64,000 nucleotides of DNA from DASVWZ01 sp963715675 (GTDB lineage Bacteria; Acidobacteriota; Terriglobia; Terriglobales; Acidobacteriaceae). The notes beneath the pieces were generated by a model, which saw only the letters and a program-made list of their open reading frames with translations, was not told the origin of the DNA and did no database searches. The stretch's first letter is position 1. Every line of letters begins with the position of its first letter. This document shows, piece after piece, positions 1-8,402 of this stretch. The translations under genes and the position numbers were made by a program. Location of the stretch: the NCBI GenBank assembly GCA_963715675.1, contig OY970265.1, positions 1,054,001-1,118,000 on the forward strand, in the 5' to 3' direction.

Positions 1-1
1 C

Positions 2-2962
2 AGCCAGCCCGACGTTTACTACATGGGAACACCGGGTGGAGGAGTCTGGAAGACCGACGATGGAGGGCAGGTTTGGAAGCCCATCTTTGACCAAACCGGA
101 GTAGCGTCGATTGGCGCGGTTGCGGTCTCGCCCTCCGACCCGAACATGGTTTACGTAGGTACCGGCGAACAAACCCGAGGCAACGGGGTTTACCGATCTC
201 TCGATGCAGGAAAGACATGGGCGAACATTGGCCTCCGGGACACGCACATGATAACCGGTCTCGTGATTGATCCGCGCAGCCCGGACATTGTTTTGGCCGG
301 CGCCGTCGGGGATCACGCCTCTGGCGCCGAACGCGGGGTATTCAAGACCTCCGACGGCGGGAAAAACTGGCAGAAGGTGCTTTACAAGGACGAACTGTCG
401 GGAATCGTTGACCTGGAGTCGGCGCCGGACGACGCGAACACGCTCTACGCCGTTTTCTGGACTCGGCCGGACGATCCCTTCAACCCCAGAGAAGAAAAAG
501 TCAGGACGCAGGACGCGGCGATCTACAAATCCAACGATGAAGGCGCAACCTGGGCACCCATCGAAGGCAAAAGTCTGCCAGCTGAGCCGATGGGCCGCGT
601 GGGGGTGGCGGTTGCGCCGGGGACCGGCGGAAAGCGAATCTACGCCATCGCCGCGCAGGGATTGTTCCGCTCCGAAGATGGCGGCACTACCTGGCAACGC
701 AGCACCACCGATCCCCGGATCACGGGGAACGGATATTTCAGCCGGGTGTTTGTGGACCCGCGCAACGCCCAGAACATTTACGTCGCCCAGACTTCCATGT
801 ACCGGTCCACCGATGGGGGACACACCTTCGAAGCTTGGGCAGGCGCGCCCAGTGGAGATGACTATCATGTCCTGTGGATCAACCCCGCCGACGATCGCCA
901 GATGATTCTCGGAGTTGACCAGGGCGCGGTGGTTAGCGCCAATGGCGGGCTGACCTGGAGTTCGTGGTACAACCAGCCGACCGGCCAGTTCTACCACGTC
1001 AGCACCGATCAGCAGTTTCCGTATTACGTCTATGGGGCGCAGCAGGACAGCGGAACCGCAGGGGTTCCCAGCCGCAGCGATTACGGCGAAATCACCTATC
1101 GGGATTGGGCGCCGATCGGCGGATTTGAGTTTGCCTACATTGAAGCGGACCCTCTGAATCCGAATTTCATATACACCGGCGGCTGGTACGGCACCGTTTT
1201 ACGGTATGACAAGACCACCGGCCAAATCACGCACTTACTCACGCGGACGGCGAAGTACCGCACCGCGAATATGGCGCCGATTGCCTTCTCTCCGCAGAAT
1301 CCGCGAGTACTCTATGCCGCAGCCCAATATCTGCTGAAGACGGCCGACGGCGGCGTTTCCTGGCAGGAAGCGAGTCCTGACCTGACGGTGAAGGGAGATC
1401 CGAACGCCAAACCGGACACACGCCGCGCCGTGATCAACACGATTTCTCTATCGCGAGTGAAACAAAATGTGATCTGGGCCGGAACCGGGAACGGAATGGT
1501 CCAAGTGACCCAAGACGGAAAGAACTGGCAGAATGTGACTGTCCCGGGCCTGCCGGACAAGGCGTCGATCACGGTCGTGGAAAGCTCTCCGCTCGATGCG
1601 GCGAGCGCATACGTGGTGGCGAGCGCGCCCCAGAACACGCACCCGCTGATCTATCGAACCCGGGATTTTGGCAAGACCTGGCAGCCGATTAGCAGCGGAT
1701 TGCCGGAGGATTGGACGGCTCGCGTCGTTCGGGCTGACCCGGTTCGCAAGGGGCTGTTATACGCCGGGACCTCGAACGGGATTTTCTTTTCCCTGGATGA
1801 TGGCGAGCACTGGCAGAGCCTGCAACTGAATCTCCCTACCAGCACCGTCACCGATCTTGACGTCCACGGCGACGATCTGGTGGCCTCCACATTCGGCCGC
1901 TCGCTTTGGATTCTGGATGACATTACTCCGCTGCGCCAGCCGAACGAGAGATGGCTGGAGTCATCGGCGTACCTGCTGCCTCCGCGGCCCGCCGTGCGCA
2001 CCCGCTGGGACATGTATCAGGACACGCCCTTGCCGCCAGAGACTCCGGCCGGCAAGAATCCTCCCGACGGCGCAATCATCAATTATTTTCTGCAATCGCC
2101 GGCGGCCGGGGAGATCCGGCTTTCCATCTATGACTCGAAAAACAACCTGGTGCGGGAGTTTTCCAGCGTTTCCGAGCCGATTGACCCAACGCCTGCCAAT
2201 GTTCCCAGTTACTGGTTCGCGCCGCCCACGGCTCTGACCACGGACGTGGGGCTGAACCGCTTCATCTGGAATCTTCGCTATCCGGCCCCCAAAACGCTGC
2301 GCTACGGGTACTTTGGCGGACATCTGGATTACATCGAGTACACGCTGGCGGACGATGCCATTCCTGGGGAGACTCCGCGCGAACAACCCAATGGTCCTTT
2401 TATTGTGCCGGGAACCTACTCGTTAGTGCTGAAGGTGGGCGGACAGAGCTATACCCAGCCGCTGACCATCACGCTCGATCCGCGGGTGCACGTCTCGCAG
2501 GCGGACCTGGTGCGGCAGTTCGATGTCGAGCAAAACATTTCCGCGCAGATGTCGGCTACCTTTGAAGTCTACGATCACGTAACCAGCCTGCGATCGGCCA
2601 TCGCCGACCGCGTGAAGACGGTGGGAAATGACTCGAGCCTTGCCCCAGTCGCCGACGCGCTGAAAGCGCTCGATGGACATGTTGCCAAACTCGAGACCGG
2701 AACCCCGCCAGACCTGGGATTCGGGCCGCTGAACCGAGAGCTTTCGAGGCTGGCAAGCATGGTGGAAAGCGGCGACGGTCGCCCGGCTGAACTGCTGCAA
2801 GCTGGAGTCAGGCAGTCGTGCCAGGACCTTTCCAAGCGGCTGGCCGACTGGAACGAACTGAACAACCATGAGATCGCAGGTGCTAATGCGCTGTTGCAAA
2901 AAAGTGGTCTTGCACTGCTTCCGCTGAAGCCCCAGATTCCGCGGGCGCCGGAGTGCGACTGA
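2..2962 (+). CDS. Sortilin/VPS10-like beta-propeller protein, 5'-truncated
   Basis: The reading frame is open from base 2, before the first ATG at base 23, and the residues there already form propeller sequence, so the true start and any signal peptide lie outside the window. About eleven Asp-box (BNR) signatures of the S-x-D-x-G-x-T-W type recur over the first ~620 residues (KTDDGG, SLDAGKTW, TSDGGKNW, SEDGGTTW, TADGGVSW, TRDFGKTW, SLDDGEHW). This is the pattern of sortilin/VPS10-type multi-blade propellers often labelled glycosyl hydrolase. The last ~350 residues are a different, probably beta-sandwich plus helical, C-terminal region. In this family such proteins are usually exported; substrate and catalysis cannot be told from the sequence. 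It is followed by two glycosidase-like genes in the same direction. Confidence 0.85.
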   Translation, partial: SQPDVYYMGTPGGGVWKTDDGGQVWKPIFDQTGVASIGAVAVSPSDPNMVYVGTGEQTRGNGVYRSLDAGKTWANIGLRDTHMITGLVIDPRSPDIVLAGAVGDHASGAERGVFKTSDGGKNWQKVLYKDELSGIVDLESAPDDANTLYAVFWTRPDDPFNPREEKVRTQDAAIYKSNDEGATWAPIEGKSLPAEPMGRVGVAVAPGTGGKRIYAIAAQGLFRSEDGGTTWQRSTTDPRITGNGYFSRVFVDPRNAQNIYVAQTSMYRSTDGGHTFEAWAGAPSGDDYHVLWINPADDRQMILGVDQGAVVSANGGLTWSSWYNQPTGQFYHVSTDQQFPYYVYGAQQDSGTAGVPSRSDYGEITYRDWAPIGGFEFAYIEADPLNPNFIYTGGWYGTVLRYDKTTGQITHLLTRTAKYRTANMAPIAFSPQNPRVLYAAAQYLLKTADGGVSWQEASPDLTVKGDPNAKPDTRRAVINTISLSRVKQNVIWAGTGNGMVQVTQDGKNWQNVTVPGLPDKASITVVESSPLDAASAYVVASAPQNTHPLIYRTRDFGKTWQPISSGLPEDWTARVVRADPVRKGLLYAGTSNGIFFSLDDGEHWQSLQLNLPTSTVTDLDVHGDDLVASTFGRSLWILDDITPLRQPNERWLESSAYLLPPRPAVRTRWDMYQDTPLPPETPAGKNPPDGAIINYFLQSPAAGEIRLSIYDSKNNLVREFSSVSEPIDPTPANVPSYWFAPPTALTTDVGLNRFIWNLRYPAPKTLRYGYFGGHLDYIEYTLADDAIPGETPREQPNGPFIVPGTYSLVLKVGGQSYTQPLTITLDPRVHVSQADLVRQFDVEQNISAQMSATFEVYDHVTSLRSAIADRVKTVGNDSSLAPVADALKALDGHVAKLETGTPPDLGFGPLNRELSRLASMVESGDGRPAELLQAGVRQSCQDLSKRLADWNELNNHEIAGANALLQKSGLALLPLKPQIPRAPECD

Positions 2963-3165
2963 GGTTTCGCCAGCCGTTCTTTCGCGTTCTTTGCGGAAGC
3001 CGGGGAGGCCGTTACTACAGGCCAATCCGACATGTCCGTTCGCACCGGGCCTTTCCCGGATTTCGGGCAACTACCACGGAAATCTTCCCCACCTGCACCG
3101 CCCCACCTACCATCGGGGACTAGGTGCTCCCCTGCGAGTGCCAAAAAAACTTCGAGGTGTTGACG

Positions 3166-4593
3166 ATGCCCCACACGGAAACACTCGGCTCGCTTGCGAG
3201 CCAGAAGCACTGTACTCGAGCCATCTGCTGCCCATACGTTCTCACATGTCTGGCTTTGCTCACGCTAGTGGTGGCTGCCGCCCCGGTGCAACTGTCTGCC
3301 CAGGATGTCTCAGCCGACCGGACGATGGTGCAGGGCGATCCGCACGAGGGAGGGCCCTCGCATTTTGGCCACGCGAACGGGAACGGCCACGTGATTCCTG
3401 AGTCATTCTTCGGAATGCACATCAACCGAATCGGCACTCCCTGGCCGAGCGCGCCAGTGGGAGCGCAACGACTGCTGGCCAGCGGTGTCACCTGGTGCGA
3501 AATGGAGAAGTCGCCGGGGCAATACGATTTCAAGCGGCTGGACGAATGGATCGAGCAGGCGCAAAAGAATAATACGCCGCTGCTGTATACGTTTGTTTGC
3601 GTCCCGCCGGATTTCTCTTCCGACCGTAACGACACCAGTTGCGTCGACGGCCCGGGAACCTGCCGACCGCCGAGCGATCTGAATGCCGACGGCAGCGGAA
3701 CCGACGCCGCATTTCAGAAGTTTGTGACCGCAATGGTCCATCATGTGGGCAACAAGATTCAGTACTGGGAGATCTGGAATGAGCCCAGCCAGAAGAACTC
3801 CTGGCTTCCGACCGATCCGAATCTGCCTTACAGCCAGCTGATCCGCATGGCGAAAGATGCCCGGGAAATCATCAAGACTGCCAATCCGGACGCACTGTTG
3901 TTGACGCCCGCCCCGGTTGGTTATCCTACGGGTGCGCCGCGCTGGATGAACGGGTACCTGGCGGCCGGCGGCGGCGCCTACGCCGACGTGATCTCCTTCC
4001 ACGGGTATCTCAATCAATTCTGGAAACAGGGCGCCTATCCGGTGGCGGAGGACGAAGTGCGATTGGTGGATAAGATCAAGGCCATCGCCGCCCAGCACGG
4101 CCAGCAAAACAAGCCGCTGTGGGTCTCGGAAGGAGGCTGGGGAAATACTCATCTGACTGGCTTCACCGATCCGAATCTGCAATCCGCCTTCGTGGCCCGC
4201 TATGTTCTTTTACAGGAATCCCTGGGCATCGCCAAAGCCTTTTGGTACCAGTGGGACAACCCGCAAGGCGCCGGCAAGCTCTGGAAGGGGCCCCTGCGGG
4301 AGGACGTCCGCCAGCCTGGAATCGCCTATCGAGAGGTCGCCCTCTGGACGGACGGCGCCAATCTGACCAGCCCTTGCGTACCTCTGCCCGGCAGCGGTTC
4401 CATCTGGACCTGCACCTACAGTCGCCAGGGGGGCTATCGCGCCATGGTGGTGTGGAACACTGCCGGCATGTCCAAGATCCTCGTTCCTCGCCAATACAAG
4501 CGATATCGGGGATTGATGGGCAAAACTGGGGGGATCGGAAAATCCGTGATCATTGGACCTTGGCCGATCTTGCTGGAGAACCAAAGCTACTAA
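3166..4593 (+). CDS. Secreted clan GH-A-like glycoside hydrolase, first of two paralogs
   Basis: Start chosen at the ATG at 3166, which has a GAGGTG ribosome site 6 bases upstream; an in-frame GTG at 3124 lacks one. The 475-residue product has an N-terminal hydrophobic segment (about residues 20-45, ending near LSAQ) consistent with export. It carries the two signatures of a (beta/alpha)8 retaining glycosidase: YWEIWNEP with Glu206 as likely acid/base and WVSEGGWG with Glu322 as likely nucleophile. Length and the FHGYLNQ stretch between them fit the clan GH-A barrel. Two cysteines around residues 159 and 166 could form a disulphide. The next gene is a close paralog, about 60% identical by eye. 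The exact GH family and substrate are not recognisable from the sequence. Confidence 0.8.
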   Translation: MPHTETLGSLASQKHCTRAICCPYVLTCLALLTLVVAAAPVQLSAQDVSADRTMVQGDPHEGGPSHFGHANGNGHVIPESFFGMHINRIGTPWPSAPVGAQRLLASGVTWCEMEKSPGQYDFKRLDEWIEQAQKNNTPLLYTFVCVPPDFSSDRNDTSCVDGPGTCRPPSDLNADGSGTDAAFQKFVTAMVHHVGNKIQYWEIWNEPSQKNSWLPTDPNLPYSQLIRMAKDAREIIKTANPDALLLTPAPVGYPTGAPRWMNGYLAAGGGAYADVISFHGYLNQFWKQGAYPVAEDEVRLVDKIKAIAAQHGQQNKPLWVSEGGWGNTHLTGFTDPNLQSAFVARYVLLQESLGIAKAFWYQWDNPQGAGKLWKGPLREDVRQPGIAYREVALWTDGANLTSPCVPLPGSGSIWTCTYSRQGGYRAMVVWNTAGMSKILVPRQYKRYRGLMGKTGGIGKSVIIGPWPILLENQSY

Positions 4594-4603
4594 CCTGATC
4601 CCG

Positions 4604-4655
4604 GAGGCCGGCAGGTCATGGCATGCCGGCCTCTTCACTCCTTACTTTCTTCTCT
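4604..4655 (+). terminator. Rho-independent-type terminator after first glycosidase gene
   Basis: A perfect 10-bp inverted repeat GAGGCCGGCA / TGCCGGCCTC (4604-4613 and 4624-4633) with a 10-base loop lies 11 bases after the stop codon and is followed by a pyrimidine/T-rich tail (TTCACTCCTTACTTTCTTCTCT). This matches an intrinsic terminator and separates transcription of the two paralogous genes. Confidence 0.75.
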
Positions 4656-4759
4656 ACTGCTGCACAAACGATCCAAATCGGGAACGGTCAAAACCCTTGT
4701 CTGACGGATGTACTAATGGAATCTACCGGGGTATGCCATGGACTCTTATTATGGCGGGT

Positions 4760-4783
4760 CAGGCTCTCGGAGCCGAGAGCCTG
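4760..4783 (+). repeat. Perfect inverted repeat upstream of second glycosidase gene
   Basis: CAGGCTCTCGG and its exact reverse complement are separated by only two bases, ending 23 bases before the ATG at 4807. As DNA it could be an operator; as RNA it would form a 10-bp hairpin in the leader. No poly-T follows, so it is not a standard terminator. Confidence 0.55.
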
Positions 4784-4806
4784 CTGACTGATTTCCTGAG
4801 CTCCCT

Positions 4807-6195
4807 ATGTCCTCCCCCAAGAAGGCAGCGGGCCTGCGCATGTTTGCAGGCCGCGGTCGAGCAGCAGGCCCAAACCCTCGCATTCGTACGCTCGCCATGG
4901 TGGTCGCTCTGGTCGTCGTTTCCCTCAGCCAGAACCTGGCGCAGAGCACTTCCGGCAGCGGAGAGTTTCCGTCGATCGGCGGGCACACCAGCGAGAGCGA
5001 TTCCCTGATTCCTCGCGCTTTTTTCGGAATGCACATCGGCTCGATCCAAACGCCATGGCCGCTTGCCGACGTCGGGATGCTGCGGCTTCACGCCACCCAT
5101 TCCAATTGGGATCAAATCGAGAGGTCTCCCGGGGTCTACAATTTTAAGGTGCTGGACAAATGGATTGCCCATGCACGACATCACAACGCCGGGCTGGTTT
5201 ACACCTTCGTCGCAGTGCCCCAGTTCTATTCTTCAAAGCCGAACGACAGAAGCTGCAACTACGCTCCCGGAGCCTGCCACCCGCCTCAGGATCTGAATGC
5301 CGACGGAACCGGAACGGACGCGGCGTTTAAGAACTTTGTAACGGCCCTCGTGAATCACGTGGGGAACAAGATCCAGTATTGGGAAATCTGGAACGAGCCC
5401 AACGAAAAGACCCAATGGATCCCCACCGACAGCAATTTGCCCTACAGCCAGATGGTGCGCATGGCACAGGACGCGGGAAATATCATCAAAGCCGCCAATC
5501 CCAGCGCCTTGATGCTCACACCCGCTCCGGTTGGATATCCCACGGGAGCCGAGCAATGGCTCGATGGCTATCTGGGAGCGGGAGGCGGAGCATATGCCGA
5601 CGTGATTGCCTACCATGGTTACCTGAACCAGTCGTGGAAGCAGGGGGCGTATCCGATTGCGGAGAACGAGGTGCGGCTGGTCGGGGCGGTTCGGAGGCGG
5701 ATGCAGCAGCATGGTCAGGAAAACAAACCGATGTGGATCACCGAGGGAGGGTGGGGCAACATTCGTTTGACCGGATTCAAAGATCCGATTCTCCAATCCG
5801 CTTTTGCCGCGCGCTACCTTCTGCTGCAGCAATCCCTGGGAATCGCTCATGCCTTCTGGTACCAATGGGACAACTCGACCGGAGCCGGCACCTTGTGGAA
5901 AGGGCCAAAGCAGAACGACCTGCGCATGCCCGGAGTTGCCTACCAGCAGGTTGCCAAGTGGACCAGCGGGGCAACCCTGACCGCTGCCTGCAAGCCCTAC
6001 GAAAACGGTACGATATGGACGTGCCAGTATGCGCGTCGGCAGGGATATCAAGCCATGGCCATCTGGAACACCGCCGGTTTGAGCGAGGTCAACGTCCCTC
6101 CGCAATTCAAGCGCGGCCGCGGTCTTCTGGGTACCCGCTGGAAACTCGGCAAAACGGTCACCGTCGGCATCTGGCCGATTCTGTTGGAAAACTGA
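4807..6195 (+). CDS. Secreted clan GH-A-like glycoside hydrolase, second paralog
   Basis: The 462-residue product aligns end to end with the gene at 3166-4593. The shared stretches include FFGMHI near the start of the mature domain, LNADGxGTDAAF, the acid/base YWEIWNEP (Glu197) and the nucleophile WITEGGWG (Glu313). Residues ~25-47 (LAMVVALVVVSLSQNLAQS) look like the hydrophobic core of a signal peptide preceded by an unusually long basic segment; an internal ATG at 4897 would give a shorter leader but remove the basic residues. No strong Shine-Dalgarno is visible. The conserved cysteine pair is kept. The tandem arrangement implies local duplication and probably divergence in substrate or regulation; a terminator and a separate inverted repeat lie between the copies. 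Confidence 0.8.
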   Translation: MSSPKKAAGLRMFAGRGRAAGPNPRIRTLAMVVALVVVSLSQNLAQSTSGSGEFPSIGGHTSESDSLIPRAFFGMHIGSIQTPWPLADVGMLRLHATHSNWDQIERSPGVYNFKVLDKWIAHARHHNAGLVYTFVAVPQFYSSKPNDRSCNYAPGACHPPQDLNADGTGTDAAFKNFVTALVNHVGNKIQYWEIWNEPNEKTQWIPTDSNLPYSQMVRMAQDAGNIIKAANPSALMLTPAPVGYPTGAEQWLDGYLGAGGGAYADVIAYHGYLNQSWKQGAYPIAENEVRLVGAVRRRMQQHGQENKPMWITEGGWGNIRLTGFKDPILQSAFAARYLLLQQSLGIAHAFWYQWDNSTGAGTLWKGPKQNDLRMPGVAYQQVAKWTSGATLTAACKPYENGTIWTCQYARRQGYQAMAIWNTAGLSEVNVPPQFKRGRGLLGTRWKLGKTVTVGIWPILLEN

Positions 6196-6322
6196 CGGAC
6201 GACCGAGCCATTCCGTAATACTCCGTAGTTCGTGTCATGGAATTTGCCCGTGGAGGTGAGAGCCTCGTCACAGAGGAATTTGCTGCGAGGGGTACAATGG
6301 TGGGGTCCGGCGGGAGGGATGT

Positions 6323-6982
6323 ATGAAACCGTTTGCGCAGCCGCCTAGAGCGCCTATCGGGCTTTCCGATTCAGTTCACCACCAGCTCAATATGTACGCG
6401 GTTGCGGCCAGTGCTGCCGGAGTAGGAATGCTGGCGTTGGTTCCGCCTGCGGAGGGCAAGATCGTCTACACGCCCGCCCACAAAATCGTGGGGATCAATC
6501 ATGCCTTGCCGATTGACCTCAATCACGACGGAATCCACGATTTCGACGTGCTCAACCTGACCCACAACAGCACGACTCCCTTTGGAGACTACCTGGCGGC
6601 CGAGCCTCTCAATTCGGGCAACGAAATCCTGGTGCAGCGGACCAACCGAGGTTACGCCGCCGCGGCGCTACTCGCGGGTGTCTCGGTGGGGCCACGGGCA
6701 AAGCCGTTCCAGGCGGGCCGCGACGTCATGGCTTATCGCAGCACCTCGGACAGCGCGATCAGCGGCGGTCCCTGGAAGAACGTCAGCAAGCGTTATCTCG
6801 GGTTGAAGTTTCTGATCAAGGGGAAAACGCATTATGGATGGGCGCGACTCAACGTTACGATCACGAACGAGGTGAACGCTACTTTAACCGGCTACGCCTA
6901 CGAGACTGTGGCTAATAAGCCGATTGTCACTGGCAAGACAAACAGTGAAGCCGCACTAGGAATGTTGGCGCGAGGAAGATAG
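6323..6982 (+). CDS. Exported protein of unknown function
   Basis: A GGGAGGGA ribosome site lies 6 bases before the ATG. The 219-residue product has a hydrophobic segment at about residues 24-42 (YAVAASAAGVGMLALVPPA) consistent with export or anchoring. A calcium-loop-like motif PIDLNHDGIHDF (around residue 62) resembles FG-GAP/EF-hand type Asp-rich loops. The rest looks like a beta-rich domain ending in a variable tail. I do not recognise a named family. It stands alone between the glycosidases and the GloVer protein, all in the same direction. Confidence 0.65.
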   Translation: MKPFAQPPRAPIGLSDSVHHQLNMYAVAASAAGVGMLALVPPAEGKIVYTPAHKIVGINHALPIDLNHDGIHDFDVLNLTHNSTTPFGDYLAAEPLNSGNEILVQRTNRGYAAAALLAGVSVGPRAKPFQAGRDVMAYRSTSDSAISGGPWKNVSKRYLGLKFLIKGKTHYGWARLNVTITNEVNATLTGYAYETVANKPIVTGKTNSEAALGMLARGR

Positions 6983-7061
6983 CGGCCCAGCCTACAGCGC
7001 AATCAGCACTAATTATGCGTAAAGGCCGGCGTGCGAGACGATCATGATCAAAGGGGGGCGT

Positions 7062-8402
7062 ATGACCAGCAGCGCAGCAGATAGAACGCGGCTTCGGGTC
7101 TTGCGAGGGGTAGTCGCCGCGCTGGCGTTGGCAGCGGCACTTGTGCCGGCATGGGCTGTGCCCCGACCGGGTGGCGGGGTAAGGTTCAAAGTGCTGTACA
7201 GTTTTCAAGGCAGCCCAAATGATGGAGCCACCCCCGCGGGGAAGTTGATTCTGGATGCATCCAGCAACCTCTATGGCATGACCGAATATGGTGGAGCCCG
7301 TACTCTGGGATGGGGCACCGTCTTCAAACTGGATACGGCCGGCAAGGAGACCGTGCTCTATGCGTTTACCGGGGGAACGGACGGCGGATATGCATTCGGA
7401 GGACTGGTCCGGGACCCGGCGGGGAACCTGTATGGGAGCACCTCGGCTGGAGGGTACCCCAGCTGCGGTGGAGATGGATGCGGAGTCGTATTTGAGCTGG
7501 ACACGACGGGCAAGGAGACGGTGCTCTATCAATTCCTGGGCGGGAACGATGGGGCAGATCCAAACGGGGACTTGGTGCGAGACACGGCAGGCAATCTTTA
7601 TGGCACAGCCTATTGGGGACCGTATGGTGGCGGCGGCGTAGCATTCCAGGTGGACAGGAATGGCAACGAGGCCGTGCTCCACCAGTTTGACGGCCTGCCC
7701 GATGGAGAGTCCCCAGTTGCAGGAGTGCTGCGGGATGGTAAGGGCAATCTGTATGGCACCAACAGCGCAGGCGGAGGAGGCGCATGCTGGGGAGGCTGCG
7801 GTACAGTGTTCAAGCTGAGTAAAACCGGCAAGGAGACCATCCTCTACCGTTTTCTGGCCTCGCCCGATGGAGCATTCCCGTATGCAGGGTTGGTTCCAGG
7901 TGCGACTGGGAATTTCTACGGCACAACCTACAATGGCGGAGACCAGGCTTGCACCGACATGGGCCCAGGTTGCGGCACGGTATTCGAGGTGAGCGCGTCC
8001 GGCAGGGAGAAGGTCTTGTACCGGTTTCAGGGAAAGAAGAAGGAGGGGTTCCCCTTCGGCGGGCTGGTTCGGGACGCTGCAGGGAATCTTTATGGCACCA
8101 CGGCCGGCGATTTCTTGTTTGGCAGGGCGACCCTCTATGGCACCGTATTCAAACTGGACACCCGGGGCAAGGAGACCGTGTTACACCGTTTCACGGGGGG
8201 AGCGGACGGGTGTACGCCGAAAGGGAATCTGACCTTAGATTCGGCGGGCAATGTTTACGGGGTTGCGAGCGGCTGCGGAGCCTACGGGGACGGGGTAGTG
8301 TTCCGGATTACGCCTTCGAAGAAAAGGGTCGGCCCCATCCCCTCGCCGCGAACGCGGCAATTCAGAACTTCCGCGAGTGCTCGTTTGCCCAGCGCTCAAT
8401 GA
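7062..8402 (+). CDS. GloVer tandem-repeat secreted protein
   Basis: About seven tandem units of ~55 residues follow the pattern GTVFKLDTTGKETVLYxF, then a DGxxPxxGLVRD stretch, then AGNLYGTT. This is the choice-of-anchor GloVer repeat (TIGR03803-type) known from acidobacterial and related secreted proteins. The ATG at 7062 follows an AAAGGGGGG purine run; an in-frame ATG at 7044 is the alternative. Residues ~14-33 are a hydrophobic signal segment (VLRGVVAALALAAALVPAWA). The repeats probably form a propeller- or solenoid-like surface. The last ~30 residues are Arg/Ser-rich, unlike the repeats, and are read from DNA that overlaps the convergent dehydrogenase gene by 41 bases. Confidence 0.85.
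   Translation: MTSSAADRTRLRVLRGVVAALALAAALVPAWAVPRPGGGVRFKVLYSFQGSPNDGATPAGKLILDASSNLYGMTEYGGARTLGWGTVFKLDTAGKETVLYAFTGGTDGGYAFGGLVRDPAGNLYGSTSAGGYPSCGGDGCGVVFELDTTGKETVLYQFLGGNDGADPNGDLVRDTAGNLYGTAYWGPYGGGGVAFQVDRNGNEAVLHQFDGLPDGESPVAGVLRDGKGNLYGTNSAGGGGACWGGCGTVFKLSKTGKETILYRFLASPDGAFPYAGLVPGATGNFYGTTYNGGDQACTDMGPGCGTVFEVSASGREKVLYRFQGKKKEGFPFGGLVRDAAGNLYGTTAGDFLFGRATLYGTVFKLDTRGKETVLHRFTGGADGCTPKGNLTLDSAGNVYGVASGCGAYGDGVVFRITPSKKRVGPIPSPRTRQFRTSASARLPSAQ

Noticed and set aside
3403..4182. Minus-strand open frame of 259 codons within the first glycosidase gene
   Set aside because: Shadow frame; no ribosome site and no recognisable motif.
4660..4745. Possible c-di-GMP (GEMM-type) riboswitch before the second glycosidase gene, from the TACCGGGGTA and CTAATGG/CCATGG words
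   Set aside because: Only a few positions resemble the consensus; the CACGCAxAGGGCAAACC part is absent.
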